A stretch of 64,000 nt of DNA from Acidobacteriaceae bacterium (lineage in GTDB: Bacteria > Acidobacteriota > Terriglobia > Terriglobales > Acidobacteriaceae): NCBI GenBank assembly GCA_003134655.1, contig PLBY01000045.1, positions 160,427 through 224,426 on the forward strand. Direction: 5' to 3'. Under the pieces are notes generated by a model that did no database searches, had not been told where the DNA came from, and saw only the letters and a list, made by a program, of their open reading frames with translations. Positions within the stretch are counted from its first letter, which is position 1, and each line of letters begins with the position of its first letter. This document shows, in pieces, positions 1-10,318 of the stretch. A program made the translations under genes and the position numbers.

Positions 1-323
1 AGGACCAGAGTCAATAACACAGTTCTTGCTTTCATACCGCGCCTCCATTGCGAACAAATTGTGTGGATGATTTACCGCGCGAATTCTAGTTCTGTACAGC
101 GCATCCTGCAACTCACTTCTTCCGCGCGGCAACGGGATAGCTGAGGTTAACTGGCCATTTCACTCAAATGGAGGAAAATGCCGCGCCGCTGTAGAACATG
201 GCTCGATGGTAACCACCCTACCGTTACGCTGACTTCTGCGCGGATCAGATTTAGCATGGTTGCAGCAAAATCAGGCGTTGCGAAAGGCACCACCAACGCC
301 CCAAGTGCAGGTGTTGAGTAGAG

Positions 324-770
324 ATGAAAAATGGGCATCATATTTTCGCATTTTGTCTCCTTTCCTTAGCCTGCTCCTACGGTCAGATGACCATCATCAG
401 TGCCCCGAGGAAGGATCCCGAGGTGAGGCCTGAGCAGCGAACCGCGACCATTGTGCATTACGAGAAGATGCGGCTCACAGCACGGAGAACCATTGGTGTG
501 TTGGCGCTTGCCCTGCAAAATACAGAGGGCGGTTCAACAGCGAGGTTGAACGAGGCCATCAACAGCGAGCAGGATATCGTGGACTCGGCGAACTTGTGCA
601 TTCTGGCTTTGCGCGACAAAACAGCGGACGCCCTCACATGTGCCTTGCCGCCCGGCCTGAGTGATGGAGCAGCCTCAAAAGGTGTCTGTCAGGTCGCGGA
701 AAGTCCCCTTGTACACTCGCGTTGTTCTCAGCGGCCCCCATCTGCAAAACGCAGCGAATCCACTGACTAA
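324..770 (+). CDS. Hypothetical protein with possible N-terminal signal sequence
   Basis: 148-aa ORF with a hydrophobic N-terminus (MKNGHHIFAFCLLSLACSYG); no recognised family. Confidence 0.3.
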   Translation: MKNGHHIFAFCLLSLACSYGQMTIISAPRKDPEVRPEQRTATIVHYEKMRLTARRTIGVLALALQNTEGGSTARLNEAINSEQDIVDSANLCILALRDKTADALTCALPPGLSDGAASKGVCQVAESPLVHSRCSQRPPSAKRSESTD

Positions 771-1498
771 CATGCCAAATGTTGCCATCAGCCCTTAGCA
801 CTCAAAACCCCTTGGCCGGGTCAATTAGTGGCTGTGTCCTGGGTTGCTCCGCTCCGCCTGGAGTTCGCAAAGTGAACGGCGCCAGTCGGCAGCTCGTCCC
901 AGTCGACAGCCTGCAGGTCGACGTCATCAGGGAGCCACATCTTTCCGCGCTCGAGATTGACGAAGGCAAACCGCAAAAATGCCCCAGCGACAATTGGCTG
1001 ATTTCCACAGCTTTCCACAGCAAAAATCGCAATCCTTGTGACGAACAACCTTTACTGAGAATTCCGAAGAAGCCACAATGGCTCAGTGTGCGAGAAATCC
1101 ATCCACGCAGTGAGCCAGCCGTCGCTCCACCGCCAGGATCTGACCGAGCCCCTCTCGCCACGAAACACCTCCGCCCTAAGTCCTTATTCCATAATATTTT
1201 GCAGTGAAAGCGCCCGTCCATCCGAGCGCAACTCCAACCAATCCAATATTTTACGCAGATCAGCCCGCAGCAGCGACCCAAAACCACCCGCTAACTCCTT
1301 ATTTCAGAATATTTTACGTATAAGTCCTTTCGCCTCAGTATTTTGCCGCGCAAGCAGCCGATCCGTTAGCCATAACCTCAATGAATTGAATATTTTACGA
1401 AACCACGAAGAAAAAAACCGGCATGCCTCCTCCACTGCCAGTTTGACCCACCTGTCCCGCGTGACTAGAATCCGTCACGTCGCCCGTGGGGTCCTTCC

Positions 1499-3127
1499 AT
1501 GAAACGTCTTGCATGCGTGCTGCTGTTCTCCGTCCTGATTTCGTTCACGGCCTTCGCCGACGACGAAGATAAGAACCACCACCACCACAACGAAGATCTC
1601 ACCGAGACGCAACTCGGCACCGTCCACTTCCCGGTCTCCTGCGACGCGTCGGTGCAGAAGCCCTTCGCCCGCGGAGTCGCCCTGCTGCACTCCTTCTGGT
1701 ACGAAGAAGCCGAAAAGGAATTCCTGCAGATCGCCAAAGACGACCCACGCTGCGCCATGGCGCACTGGGGAGCTGCCATGAGCATCTGGCATCAACTCTG
1801 GAACGAGCCCGATGCCAAGGTCATCGCCCGCGGCTTGAGCGAAGTCGACGCGGCAAAGAAGCTTGCCAAGAAGGCCACGCCCCGCGAGAACGCCTACATC
1901 GCAGCCATCGCAGCCTTCTACAGCAGTTCCGAAAAGCTCGACCACGAGGCCCGCGCCAAGGCATACTCCGACGCGATGCGCGTCACGTTCCAGGCCTTCC
2001 CGCGGGACCACGAAGCCGCGGTCTTCTACGCGCTTTCATTGCTGGCCTCCGAGCCGCATAATGACGAGACCTTCGCCAACCGCCTCGCCGCAGCCAGGAT
2101 TCTTGAGCCGCTGTTCGCCGCGGAACCCGATCATCCCGGCGTGGCCCACTACCTGATTCATGCCTACGACAAGCCGCAACTGGCCGAGCGCGGCATTCCG
2201 GCTGCCCGCCGCTATGCTCAGGTTGCGCCCGCCGCTCCCCACGCGCTGCACATGCCCTCGCACATCTTCGCCCGCGTCGGCCTCTGGCAAGACGACGTCA
2301 ATTCCAACCTCGCCTCCGTCGCCGCCACTCGTAAGACCGCCGCCATGCACATGGGTGGCGAAGGTCACCAGTTCCACGCCATGGACTTCCTCTTCTACGC
2401 CTACCTGCAAAGCGGACGCGAAGCCAACGCCAGGGCACTGATGGACGAAGTCAAGGCCATGCCCGAAATGCATGACATGTACGGCGTGGGCTTCGACCCG
2501 CACCTCGCCACGGAAGCGCAGTTCGCCGCCTTGTATCCACTCGAGATGCGTGATTGGGCAACCGCCGCGGCACTCAAGCCTGTCGAGATCGAGGGCACCG
2601 CGCAAAACTCTTTCACCTACTGGGCTAAAGCGATCGGCGCCGCTCACCTTCACCAACCCGGCGAAGTCCGAAAAGATGTCAGCGCAATCGAAGCCATCCA
2701 TCAGAAATTCGTGGCCGATAACAAGAAGGACTTCGCCGAGGCCACAGACAACGATCTGAAGCAGGCCCAAGCCTGGCTCGCATTTTCCGAAGGCAAATAC
2801 GACGACGCCGTCGAAGCGCTGCGCCCCATCGCCGACAAAGAAGATGTGTTGGGAGACGAACCACAGGGCATCCCCACCCGCGAAATGATTGCCGAAATGC
2901 TCCTGGAAGCGAAGCGCCCGCAGCAGGCGCTGGTCGAATATCAGACTGACTTGAAGCTGAACCCCAACCGCTTCAACGGCCTCTACGGCGCAGCCCGCGC
3001 GGCCGAAGAGGCAGGGAAGCAAAGCGAAGCGACCGAATACTATGCAATGCTACTGAAGGTCTGCGACGGTTCAAGTTCCACGCGCCCAGAACTAAGCCGC
3101 GCCAAACAATTGCTGGCACAGAAATAA
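1499..3127 (+). CDS. Secreted tetratricopeptide-repeat protein
   Basis: 542 aa; signal peptide MKRLACVLLFSVLISFTAFA; TPR-like helical repeats (e.g. AHWGAAMSIWHQLWNEPD, RFNGLYGAARAAEEAGK). Confidence 0.8.
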   Translation: MKRLACVLLFSVLISFTAFADDEDKNHHHHNEDLTETQLGTVHFPVSCDASVQKPFARGVALLHSFWYEEAEKEFLQIAKDDPRCAMAHWGAAMSIWHQLWNEPDAKVIARGLSEVDAAKKLAKKATPRENAYIAAIAAFYSSSEKLDHEARAKAYSDAMRVTFQAFPRDHEAAVFYALSLLASEPHNDETFANRLAAARILEPLFAAEPDHPGVAHYLIHAYDKPQLAERGIPAARRYAQVAPAAPHALHMPSHIFARVGLWQDDVNSNLASVAATRKTAAMHMGGEGHQFHAMDFLFYAYLQSGREANARALMDEVKAMPEMHDMYGVGFDPHLATEAQFAALYPLEMRDWATAAALKPVEIEGTAQNSFTYWAKAIGAAHLHQPGEVRKDVSAIEAIHQKFVADNKKDFAEATDNDLKQAQAWLAFSEGKYDDAVEALRPIADKEDVLGDEPQGIPTREMIAEMLLEAKRPQQALVEYQTDLKLNPNRFNGLYGAARAAEEAGKQSEATEYYAMLLKVCDGSSSTRPELSRAKQLLAQK

Positions 3128-3169
3128 CTCGTTAGGCTAAGGGAAGATCGCGGGCTCAAGTCCGCAATC

Positions 3170-3979
3170 ATGCGTGATCAAACACAAGTCGACAAGGACA
3201 AGTCCATGGCAGCCGCTCCTATCCCCACCGAGCCCGATTCGCCAGAGCGAGTTCTTGTGCAATGCATTTCCCGCGCACAATCCCGAATGGACCTCTGGGT
3301 CGAATTCATAAACTCTGTCGGCGCGCAACGCATGGCCGAGATCGGCGTCTACCGGGGCGACTTCGCGGCCTTTGTGTTGCAACATTGCCCGAGCCTGACC
3401 ACGTATTACATGATCGACCCGTGGCGGCACCTGAACGACTGGAACAAGCCGGCCAATCACGATGACTCGGTGTTAGGAGCGTACCTCGAGGAGGTGAAGG
3501 CGAAAACCGGCTTCGCCGCCGCCAAAAGAATCATCCTCCGCGGGAAGACGACGGAAGTGATCGATCAGATCACAGACGGCGATTTGGATCTGGCTTACAT
3601 CGATGGCGACCACACGCTGAAGGGAATCACGATCGATTTGATTCGCGTCTACCCCAAGGTGCGAGTCGGCGGTTTCGTGTGCGGAGATGACTTCACGCGC
3701 TCCGTGTGGGAGCACAAAACGAGCTTCGAGCCCACGCTGGTGTTTCCCTTCGCCGTGCATTTTGCGGAGGCGGTCGGCGCTACGATCTTCGCTCTGCCGT
3801 ACTCCCAGTTTTGCATTCAAAAGACGACCGGTCAGCAATTCTCATTTGTCGATCTGACCGGCCACTACGACGACCTTACCCTGCGGAATCAGTTCGCTCC
3901 CCAAGAACTTCTCAAACTGATCGCAGCAGAACGATTCCCCCGCCTAATGCGAGCCGTCAGGAAATTACTCTTAAGGTAA
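3170..3979 (+). CDS. Class I SAM-dependent methyltransferase family protein
   Basis: MAEIGVYRGDFAAFVLQHCPSLTTYYMIDPW and LAYIDGDHTLKGITIDLIRVYPKVRVGGFVCGDDF, typical of the Methyltransf_24-type family. Confidence 0.75.
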   Translation: MRDQTQVDKDKSMAAAPIPTEPDSPERVLVQCISRAQSRMDLWVEFINSVGAQRMAEIGVYRGDFAAFVLQHCPSLTTYYMIDPWRHLNDWNKPANHDDSVLGAYLEEVKAKTGFAAAKRIILRGKTTEVIDQITDGDLDLAYIDGDHTLKGITIDLIRVYPKVRVGGFVCGDDFTRSVWEHKTSFEPTLVFPFAVHFAEAVGATIFALPYSQFCIQKTTGQQFSFVDLTGHYDDLTLRNQFAPQELLKLIAAERFPRLMRAVRKLLLR

Positions 3980-4015
3980 TAGACCTTTAGTACATAGTCT
4001 GTGCGCTTCCATCGT

Positions 4016-4591
4016 CTAGCCTGGAAAGAGCGTCAGCTTCAAGATCAGCGCCGCGGTCATTGCCAGCGCCCCGAGCAGAGCGTTGTACTCACGGTGCTTC
4101 CAATACAGATCCACGGAGAAGCCCGCGGGAGCTTCATCCTTCTGCGATCCCGTCGCAAGCCTGGGGAACATCCTCGGCACCCGCCGCGCATACTCCTCAA
4201 ACTCCGGAAACCTCCGCCGCAAGAACGCTTCTTCATCGCGGATCACCGGAACATAGATGGCGAAGAACATCACCATCAGTGCGACGCCCACCCACCAACT
4301 GCGTGCTGCGACGGCGAAGCCGATACCGATCAGCAACGACCCAAGATACAGCGGATTCCGCGTGTACGCGTACGGTCCGGAAGTTGCCAGCGCCTCGTTC
4401 TTGCGCACGTGTCCGGAAGCCAGCGCCCGAATCAAAAGCCCCGGCACGATCCCAATCGCGCCCAACGCGATGAACTTCCACGTAGGCCGCGCCAGCCAGA
4501 AGTACAGCACCGCAAACACGAATCCCAGAGGCACCCGTATGCGCCGCGCGGTCTTTGACCATTCAAGGCTCGACCACTCAGCCATGTGCAC
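4016..4591 (-). CDS. Isoprenylcysteine carboxyl methyltransferase-like (ICMT/PEMT family) membrane protein
   Basis: TSGPYAYTRNPLYLGSLLIGIGFA motif and EEAFLRRRFPEFEEYARRVPRMFP C-terminal motif. Confidence 0.85.
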   Translation of the reverse strand: MHMAEWSSLEWSKTARRIRVPLGFVFAVLYFWLARPTWKFIALGAIGIVPGLLIRALASGHVRKNEALATSGPYAYTRNPLYLGSLLIGIGFAVAARSWWVGVALMVMFFAIYVPVIRDEEAFLRRRFPEFEEYARRVPRMFPRLATGSQKDEAPAGFSVDLYWKHREYNALLGALAMTAALILKLTLFPG

Positions 4592-5705
4592 CGTCCGAGT
4601 AAGGCGGACACTCCTGTCCGCCGCTGTTGCCTTCCGCCAGCAGACGGCGCGCCGCGTCCACGACCGCCTCGGTGCTGATCTCCATCAATCCCTCATCCGG
4701 CTCCGCCCGTCGCGCGTGCGTAGTCGGGCTCGCCGGATTGCGCAACACCACGCTGCGCGTTGCATAAGGTCCGTTGCGCGCCGGATCCGTAGGCCCGAAT
4801 ATCGCCACGACCGGAACCTGCAGCGCCGCCGCCAGGTGCATCGGCCCCGTGTCCCCTCCGACGAACAACCGCGCCCGCCGTGTAAGCGCAATCAATTCGC
4901 TGATCGAACACTTCATCGCCCGGGCCGCGCCTTCGCTGGCCACCTCAGCCTCGCGCGCCAGATCCTCTTCTCCCGGACCATAGTTGAGAATCGCGTCCAC
5001 CCCAAAATCCTTCAACTGACGAGCTACGCGACCATACCGTTCGGCAGGCCAGCGCTTGGCTCCCCAACCCGCGCCCGGATTCAGGATCGCGAAGCCGCGG
5101 ATTCCCATCTCGGCCAACCGCTGCTCTATGCGCCGCTCGGCCTCGGCATCACGGGGCAACTCCACATGCGGCACCGCGAGCTTCCTCTGCGCGACCGCCT
5201 CGGCGACGGACACATTCTGCTCGACCACATGCACCCCACGCGCGACAGAGCGCCGCGTGTACCACAAACTCGCGGGAGACTCGCGCGACTCCGCGGCGCC
5301 GTACACCACGTGCGCGCCCGACCAGCGCGCCAGCACTGCCGACCGGATCGCTCCCTGCAGATCAACCGCCACGTCATAATGCGCCGCGCGAACGTCATTC
5401 CACACTCTCGCGATCTGCTGCGCGGTTACAATCGTGAACAGAGACCTCCTCCACCCGGTCAGGTTCACGGCATGCACCCAATCCGCCAGTGGCCGCTGCG
5501 CCGATCGCGGGCCTCGCCGCGCCGTTCCCGGCGCGCACAGAAGTTCCGCCCAACGCTCTTCGATCACCCAGCCAATCATCGCCTCCGGAAAGGTGTCGCG
5601 CAGAGCCTGCGCCGCGGGCAGTGTGTGGATCACGTCGCCCATCGCGCTCAGCCGCACAATCAGCAGTCGCTCGATGTTGGAGTTGCCCTCCGCCGGCGCG
5701 ATCAA
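4578..5705 (-). CDS. waaC: Lipopolysaccharide heptosyltransferase I (GT9)
   Basis: [42 protein letters not shown] and [34 protein letters not shown]; sits in an LPS gene cluster. Confidence 0.9.
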   Translation of the reverse strand: MIAPAEGNSNIERLLIVRLSAMGDVIHTLPAAQALRDTFPEAMIGWVIEERWAELLCAPGTARRGPRSAQRPLADWVHAVNLTGWRRSLFTIVTAQQIARVWNDVRAAHYDVAVDLQGAIRSAVLARWSGAHVVYGAAESRESPASLWYTRRSVARGVHVVEQNVSVAEAVAQRKLAVPHVELPRDAEAERRIEQRLAEMGIRGFAILNPGAGWGAKRWPAERYGRVARQLKDFGVDAILNYGPGEEDLAREAEVASEGAARAMKCSISELIALTRRARLFVGGDTGPMHLAAALQVPVVAIFGPTDPARNGPYATRSVVLRNPASPTTHARRAEPDEGLMEISTEAVVDAARRLLAEGNSGGQECPPYSDGAHG

Positions 5706-6190
5706 GGTTTCCTCGGAGACAGCCGTGCGCGGATGATCTCACTGGTGGAGTGATCTTTCGGATCGCCCACAATCTCGACACGCCCGCCATACTCCGCAAC
5801 TGCATCGCGCTCCGGAACAGAGTCCGCGGTGTAATCGGTTCCCTTGGCCTGAATGTCGGGACGAATCTCGCGGATGATCGCCCGCACGTCGAGTTCAGGG
5901 AAGATCACGACCGCATCCACGTCCGCCAGCGCGGCCACGATCTCCGCCCGCTCTGAGGCGGGCATGATCGGCCGCCCTTCGTCCTTGAGCGCGCGCACCG
6001 ATTCATCGGAATTGATGGCAACCACCAGCCTGCCGCCCAGCGCCTTCGCTCCCCGCAGGTAGCGTACGTGCCCCACGTGCAGCAGGTCGAAGTTCCCGTT
6101 CGCCAGCGTGATGCGCTCGCCCGCGCGCCGCCATTCGCTCACGCGCTCGCGGAGTTCGTCGCGGCTCAGAATTTTGTTGTGCGCTTTCAA
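5702..6190 (-). CDS. rfaE2: D-glycero-beta-D-manno-heptose 1-phosphate adenylyltransferase
   Basis: [62 protein letters not shown]; nucleotidyltransferase HxGH motif; stop overlaps waaC start. Confidence 0.93.
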   Translation of the reverse strand: MKAHNKILSRDELRERVSEWRRAGERITLANGNFDLLHVGHVRYLRGAKALGGRLVVAINSDESVRALKDEGRPIMPASERAEIVAALADVDAVVIFPELDVRAIIREIRPDIQAKGTDYTADSVPERDAVAEYGGRVEIVGDPKDHSTSEIIRARLSPRKP

Positions 6191-6199
6191 TGTCTGCGT

Positions 6200-7234
6200 T
6201 TAGTGAGGTCGTGTCGCCGGCGGCGTCTGCGCAATCGCATGCAGCAACTCATCCCGCGAAACTGTTGCCGTGCCGCGCTTCATCACAACAATGCCGCCCG
6301 CGTAGTTGGCCAGTTGCGCAGCCTCTTCTGTGGTCGCTCCCGCCGCGAGCGCCGCCGTGAACGCCGCAATCACCGTGTCGCCCGCGCCTGTCACGTCCGC
6401 CACCTGATCGGAGCCAAAAATCGGAATGTCCACCGGCTTGTGCTTGTGGTCGAAGGCCACCATCCCGTCGCGCCCGCGCGTGACCACCAGCGACTGCAGT
6501 TTCATGCGGGCCATGACCTGCTCACCAGCGGCGATGACCTTGTTCCAGTCTTGCCCGATGCGAACCCCGAGAGCCTCTTCCACTTCGGGTTCATTCGGCG
6601 TGGCCGCAGTGACGCCAGAATACTGCATCAGCCGGTAGCGCGAATCGACCACGACCGGCACCGATCCCAGCTTACCTTTTTGCTGCAGGGTGCCCACGAT
6701 CGCCGGAGTCGCAGCGCCGTATCCGTAGTCCGACACGAGCAGCGCGTCGGACGCATGCGCATAATTCCGCGCCGCCAAATACAGTTCCCGCGTCAAATGA
6801 GCGTTGGGCGCTTCCTGCGGCTCGCGGTCCACGCGCACCACCTGCTGCCGCGCGGTGTGTGTCATGCCGGCCAGAATGCGCGTCTTCGTGACTGTGGTGT
6901 AGCTCTTGTCTTTGAGTACGCCGCTGACGGCGATCCGTTTGTGGCGAAAGTATTTCAGCAGCATCCGTCCGGGTTCATCGTCACCCACAATGCCGACGGG
7001 AAGCACATTCACCCCGAGATCCGCGAGGTTATTCGCGGCATTGGCCGCGCCTCCGGGCACTACCGTTCGCTCGCGGTGCTTCAGGATCAGCACCGGAGCC
7101 TCGCGCGACACCCGCGAGATTTCGCCGAACACGAACTCATCTGCGACCAGATCTCCCAGCACCGTCACAGTGATGTTTGGGAATGCCTCGACGATCTTCT
7201 TGAGCCGGTCGGCTTCTTTCAGATGTTTGGTCAT
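6200..7234 (-). CDS. rfaE1: D-glycero-beta-D-manno-heptose-7-phosphate kinase
   Basis: PfkB-type: VTVLGDLVADEFVFGEISRVSREAPVLILKHRERTVVPGGAANAANNLADLG and DVTGAGDTVIAAFTAALAAGAT. Confidence 0.93.
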   Translation of the reverse strand: MTKHLKEADRLKKIVEAFPNITVTVLGDLVADEFVFGEISRVSREAPVLILKHRERTVVPGGAANAANNLADLGVNVLPVGIVGDDEPGRMLLKYFRHKRIAVSGVLKDKSYTTVTKTRILAGMTHTARQQVVRVDREPQEAPNAHLTRELYLAARNYAHASDALLVSDYGYGAATPAIVGTLQQKGKLGSVPVVVDSRYRLMQYSGVTAATPNEPEVEEALGVRIGQDWNKVIAAGEQVMARMKLQSLVVTRGRDGMVAFDHKHKPVDIPIFGSDQVADVTGAGDTVIAAFTAALAAGATTEEAAQLANYAGGIVVMKRGTATVSRDELLHAIAQTPPATRPH

Positions 7235-7279
7235 TTCTTGAAACGAGCCCCGTGCTGTCGCGCTACGAACCCGATTCTC

Positions 7280-8224
7280 TCATGCGCCGTGCTTCCGCTC
7301 GTCGATCTTCTGCAGTATGGTATCGACGGGGTTAGCCACGTCCGACAGTTCCATTTTCACCGGGACAACCGCAAGCGGCGCAAGAGCGGAAAGATAGCCT
7401 CCCAGGTTCACGGCGTCTTTCTCCGTCGTCACAAATCCCCCCGCCTCGCTCCGCTGCTTGAGTGCCAACAGTTCGTGAACATCCTTCTCGCTATAAGCGT
7501 GGTGATCGCGGTAGAACGCCTCGGCCACCGGTTCGATGTTGGCCGCTCGCAACTGCAGCACGAAATTCTGCGGCCTGGCGATACCGCAGAAAACCACGGG
7601 CCGCGCCGGAACATTCTGCGGCACAATCCCGCGCCGCACGCGCCATACGAGTTTCCCTTCCACGGGAAACGACTCCGCCGAAGCGCCGCTCGACAATACC
7701 ACCGCATCTGCGCGCCGCAACGCCCCCAATGCTTCCCGTAGCCGCCCCGAGGGAAGCAACCGGTCCTTCGCGTCCTGTGGCGTTACCAGAACAATATCGA
7801 AGTCGCGCCCCAGCGCCCGGTGCTGAAAGCCGTCGTCCAGCAGATGCAACTGCACCCCGAATCTCGATTCGGCGAAGCGGCCCGCCTCGTACCGATCCTC
7901 CCCAACGATCACGGGTACTTGCAGTTTGCGTGCAATCAGCAGCGGTTCGTCGCCGAACTCCTGCGGCAAACCCGCCGGATCGACCAATCGCACGCCCTTC
8001 GACTCGCGCCCGTACCCGCGCGACAGCACATCAAACTTGATGCCGCGCGCCTTGAGCAACTCGCCCAGCAACATCACAAATGGAGTCTTTCCCGACCCGC
8101 CTGCGGACAGATTGCCCACGCTGATGACTGGACCTTGCAGGCGTCGCGCCCGCAGAACGCCCCGGTCATAGAGCGCATTCCGCGCTCCGACTACACCGCC
8201 GTAAATGGCTGAGAGAGGATTCAA
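7280..8224 (-). CDS. lpxK: Tetraacyldisaccharide 4'-kinase
   Basis: VISVGNLSAGGSGKTPFVMLLGELL ... LSRGYGR ... DDGFQHRALGRDFDIVLV. Confidence 0.93.
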   Translation of the reverse strand: MNPLSAIYGGVVGARNALYDRGVLRARRLQGPVISVGNLSAGGSGKTPFVMLLGELLKARGIKFDVLSRGYGRESKGVRLVDPAGLPQEFGDEPLLIARKLQVPVIVGEDRYEAGRFAESRFGVQLHLLDDGFQHRALGRDFDIVLVTPQDAKDRLLPSGRLREALGALRRADAVVLSSGASAESFPVEGKLVWRVRRGIVPQNVPARPVVFCGIARPQNFVLQLRAANIEPVAEAFYRDHHAYSEKDVHELLALKQRSEAGGFVTTEKDAVNLGGYLSALAPLAVVPVKMELSDVANPVDTILQKIDERKHGA

Positions 8225-9546
8225 TCTGTATGCGCGGCGTGCGCTGGAACGACAGGAGTGTCGCGATCAACGACAACCAGAGTCTTCAGCCCTTCCAGCG
8301 TCCGCGAGGTTGCACCCATCTGTGACCGAATCGTCTCGAGTGCTCGCTGCCCTAGCGCCCGCCGCTCCGCATCATCCGCGAGCAATTGCATCAGAGTGAG
8401 CGGCAACTCGGCTAAACCCACGATGCGCACGGCGTCGCGGCTCTGAAACAAGGCGACAATGTCGCGGAAGTTTTCCGTATGGTTCCCAGTCACAACGGCC
8501 ACGCCGTACTGCGCCGGTTCGATAATGTTGTGCCCCCCGCGTGGCACCAGGCTTCCACCGACGAATGCCACATCGGCCAGCGCATAAAGCGCGGCCAGTT
8601 CCCCAATGGTGTCGACCAGCAGGACTCCGCCCGCCAGTGCTTCCCCCTGCCACTGCGATCGCCGGAACGATGGAATGCCCAACTGCCGCACGAGGATGGC
8701 GACGTCGTCGAACCGCTCCGGATGCCGCGGTGCCAGAATCATCACGGCACGCGGATGCGCGACGCGCAGATTCTCAAACGCCTTCAGCAGCGGAGGTTCC
8801 TCGTCCTCAACAGTGCTGCCACAGACCAGCACCGGCCCGGCACCGGCCCCTGTCAGCGATCGGCGCAGACTTTCTACAACAGGCGGCGGGAAAGGCAGAC
8901 TCACGTCGAACTTAAGATTCCCGGTGACTTGCACGCGTCCGGCATCGGCGCCGATCGACTGAAGCCTAGCGCTGTCCTCCGATGTCTGCGCCAGAAACAG
9001 ATCGACATGCACCAGCATCCTCCGCAAGGCCCACCGAAAGCGCTGGTAGCGCGGCCACGAGCGGTCGGAGATGCGCGCGTTGACCACGGCAATCCGTGCT
9101 CCCGCAGCGTGTGCCAATCGCAAAAAGTTCGGCCAGAACTCGGTTTCCGCCAGCACCACCAGCTCCGGCCGCAAGGCCTGCAGATAGGGCCCGATTGCGA
9201 ACGCAAAGTCCATGGGAAAGTAGAAGACACTCTCTTCGCCAAAACGCTTGCGGGCGAGTGCCTGTCCAGTGTCGGTTGTGGTCGACATCAGCACGCGATG
9301 CTTTGGAAAGCCCCGCCGCATCTCGTCCACGAGTTTGCTGACTGCGAGGACCTCGCCGACCGAAACCGCATGCACCCAGATCACGCGCCCCGTATCTGAG
9401 CCGGCAAGCAGACGCGCGGGGACGTTGCCCATGCGCTCCGCAAATCCGCTGCGGTATTTGCCGTGGCGCAGAATCTGATAGAGCCAATAAGGAAGGCTCA
9501 GCAGCATCGCCAGCGCCAGTACCAGACTGTATAGAAAATAGCTCAA
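8221..9546 (-). CDS. waaA: 3-deoxy-D-manno-octulosonic acid transferase
   Basis: IWVHAVSVGEVLAV, VLAETEFWPNFLRLAHAAGARIAVVNARISDRSWPRY, FVGGSLVPRGGHNIIEPAQYG. Confidence 0.93.
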   Translation of the reverse strand: MSYFLYSLVLALAMLLSLPYWLYQILRHGKYRSGFAERMGNVPARLLAGSDTGRVIWVHAVSVGEVLAVSKLVDEMRRGFPKHRVLMSTTTDTGQALARKRFGEESVFYFPMDFAFAIGPYLQALRPELVVLAETEFWPNFLRLAHAAGARIAVVNARISDRSWPRYQRFRWALRRMLVHVDLFLAQTSEDSARLQSIGADAGRVQVTGNLKFDVSLPFPPPVVESLRRSLTGAGAGPVLVCGSTVEDEEPPLLKAFENLRVAHPRAVMILAPRHPERFDDVAILVRQLGIPSFRRSQWQGEALAGGVLLVDTIGELAALYALADVAFVGGSLVPRGGHNIIEPAQYGVAVVTGNHTENFRDIVALFQSRDAVRIVGLAELPLTLMQLLADDAERRALGQRALETIRSQMGATSRTLEGLKTLVVVDRDTPVVPAHAAHTD

Positions 9547-9606
9547 GCTGAGCCATTCTAAACTGCCTCGTCGGCGGCCGGTGCCTGGCCTTCTATAATT
9601 GGGAGC

Positions 9607-10266
9607 ATGCGGCCCTTACTCTCACGAGTCGTCGACTCTTCCGTCGTTCTGGCGCTGTGCGCAGGACTATTTGCACCGGCGTTGTTAGCCTCCAAGAGCT
9701 TCGTGAAGCCAGAGGCGAAGACGGCCATCAACTATCCCGCGCACGACTTCCATCGCGACGAAAAGGCCGGCATCGCCGCCGACCCCTACGACACGCCGGA
9801 GAAGGCGAAGATATTCGCCACCGATTTCGCAGGGCACGGCTTTCTGCCCATTTTTTTTATCGTAACCAATGACGGCGATCAGCCCATCTCCATCGGCAAC
9901 ATGGCAATCACGCTGCTCACGGCGCATCATTCCAAGCTCACTCCCATCACGACCGACGACCTGTACCGGCGCCTCTCCAATCCGCAGTCCAGCACGCGGC
10001 CGAGCCCGATTCCGTTGCCGCACAAAGCCAAGGGCGGGATCAGCAAAAAGGAAATGGACGAGATCGAGTCCTCGCAGTTCGCCGCCAGAGCGGTTGAGCC
10101 GCACAGCACGCAATCGGGATTTCTATTCTTCGACATCGGAGGCATCTCCTCGCCGTTGGCGGGCGCCCTCATCGACATCACTGGCGTCACTGATGCCAAG
10201 GGGAATGAACTGATGTACTTCGAAGTCTCGGTCGACAAATATTTGGACGCACCGAAGAATCCCTAG
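9607..10266 (+). CDS. Hypothetical exported protein
   Basis: 219 aa with N-terminal hydrophobic segment; divergent from the LPS cluster. Confidence 0.65.
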   Translation: MRPLLSRVVDSSVVLALCAGLFAPALLASKSFVKPEAKTAINYPAHDFHRDEKAGIAADPYDTPEKAKIFATDFAGHGFLPIFFIVTNDGDQPISIGNMAITLLTAHHSKLTPITTDDLYRRLSNPQSSTRPSPIPLPHKAKGGISKKEMDEIESSQFAARAVEPHSTQSGFLFFDIGGISSPLAGALIDITGVTDAKGNELMYFEVSVDKYLDAPKNP

Positions 10267-10318
10267 ATTCCGCTCGCGGTTAGGTTTAATGTAGTGCGTT
10301 ACCGCTCCGGAGGTCCTC

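Noticed and set aside
1008-1035. Two TTTCCACAGC direct repeats resembling DnaA boxes near an AT-rich stretch (possible oriC)
   Set aside because: Only two imperfect boxes and no dnaA, dnaN, gyrB or parAB nearby; insufficient for an origin call.
4257-5753. 498-aa plus-strand ORF across ICMT-like/waaC
   Set aside because: Antisense to identified genes; Arg-rich shadow ORF.
6068-7741. 557-aa plus-strand ORF across rfaE1/lpxK
   Set aside because: Antisense to two confidently identified genes; no domain.
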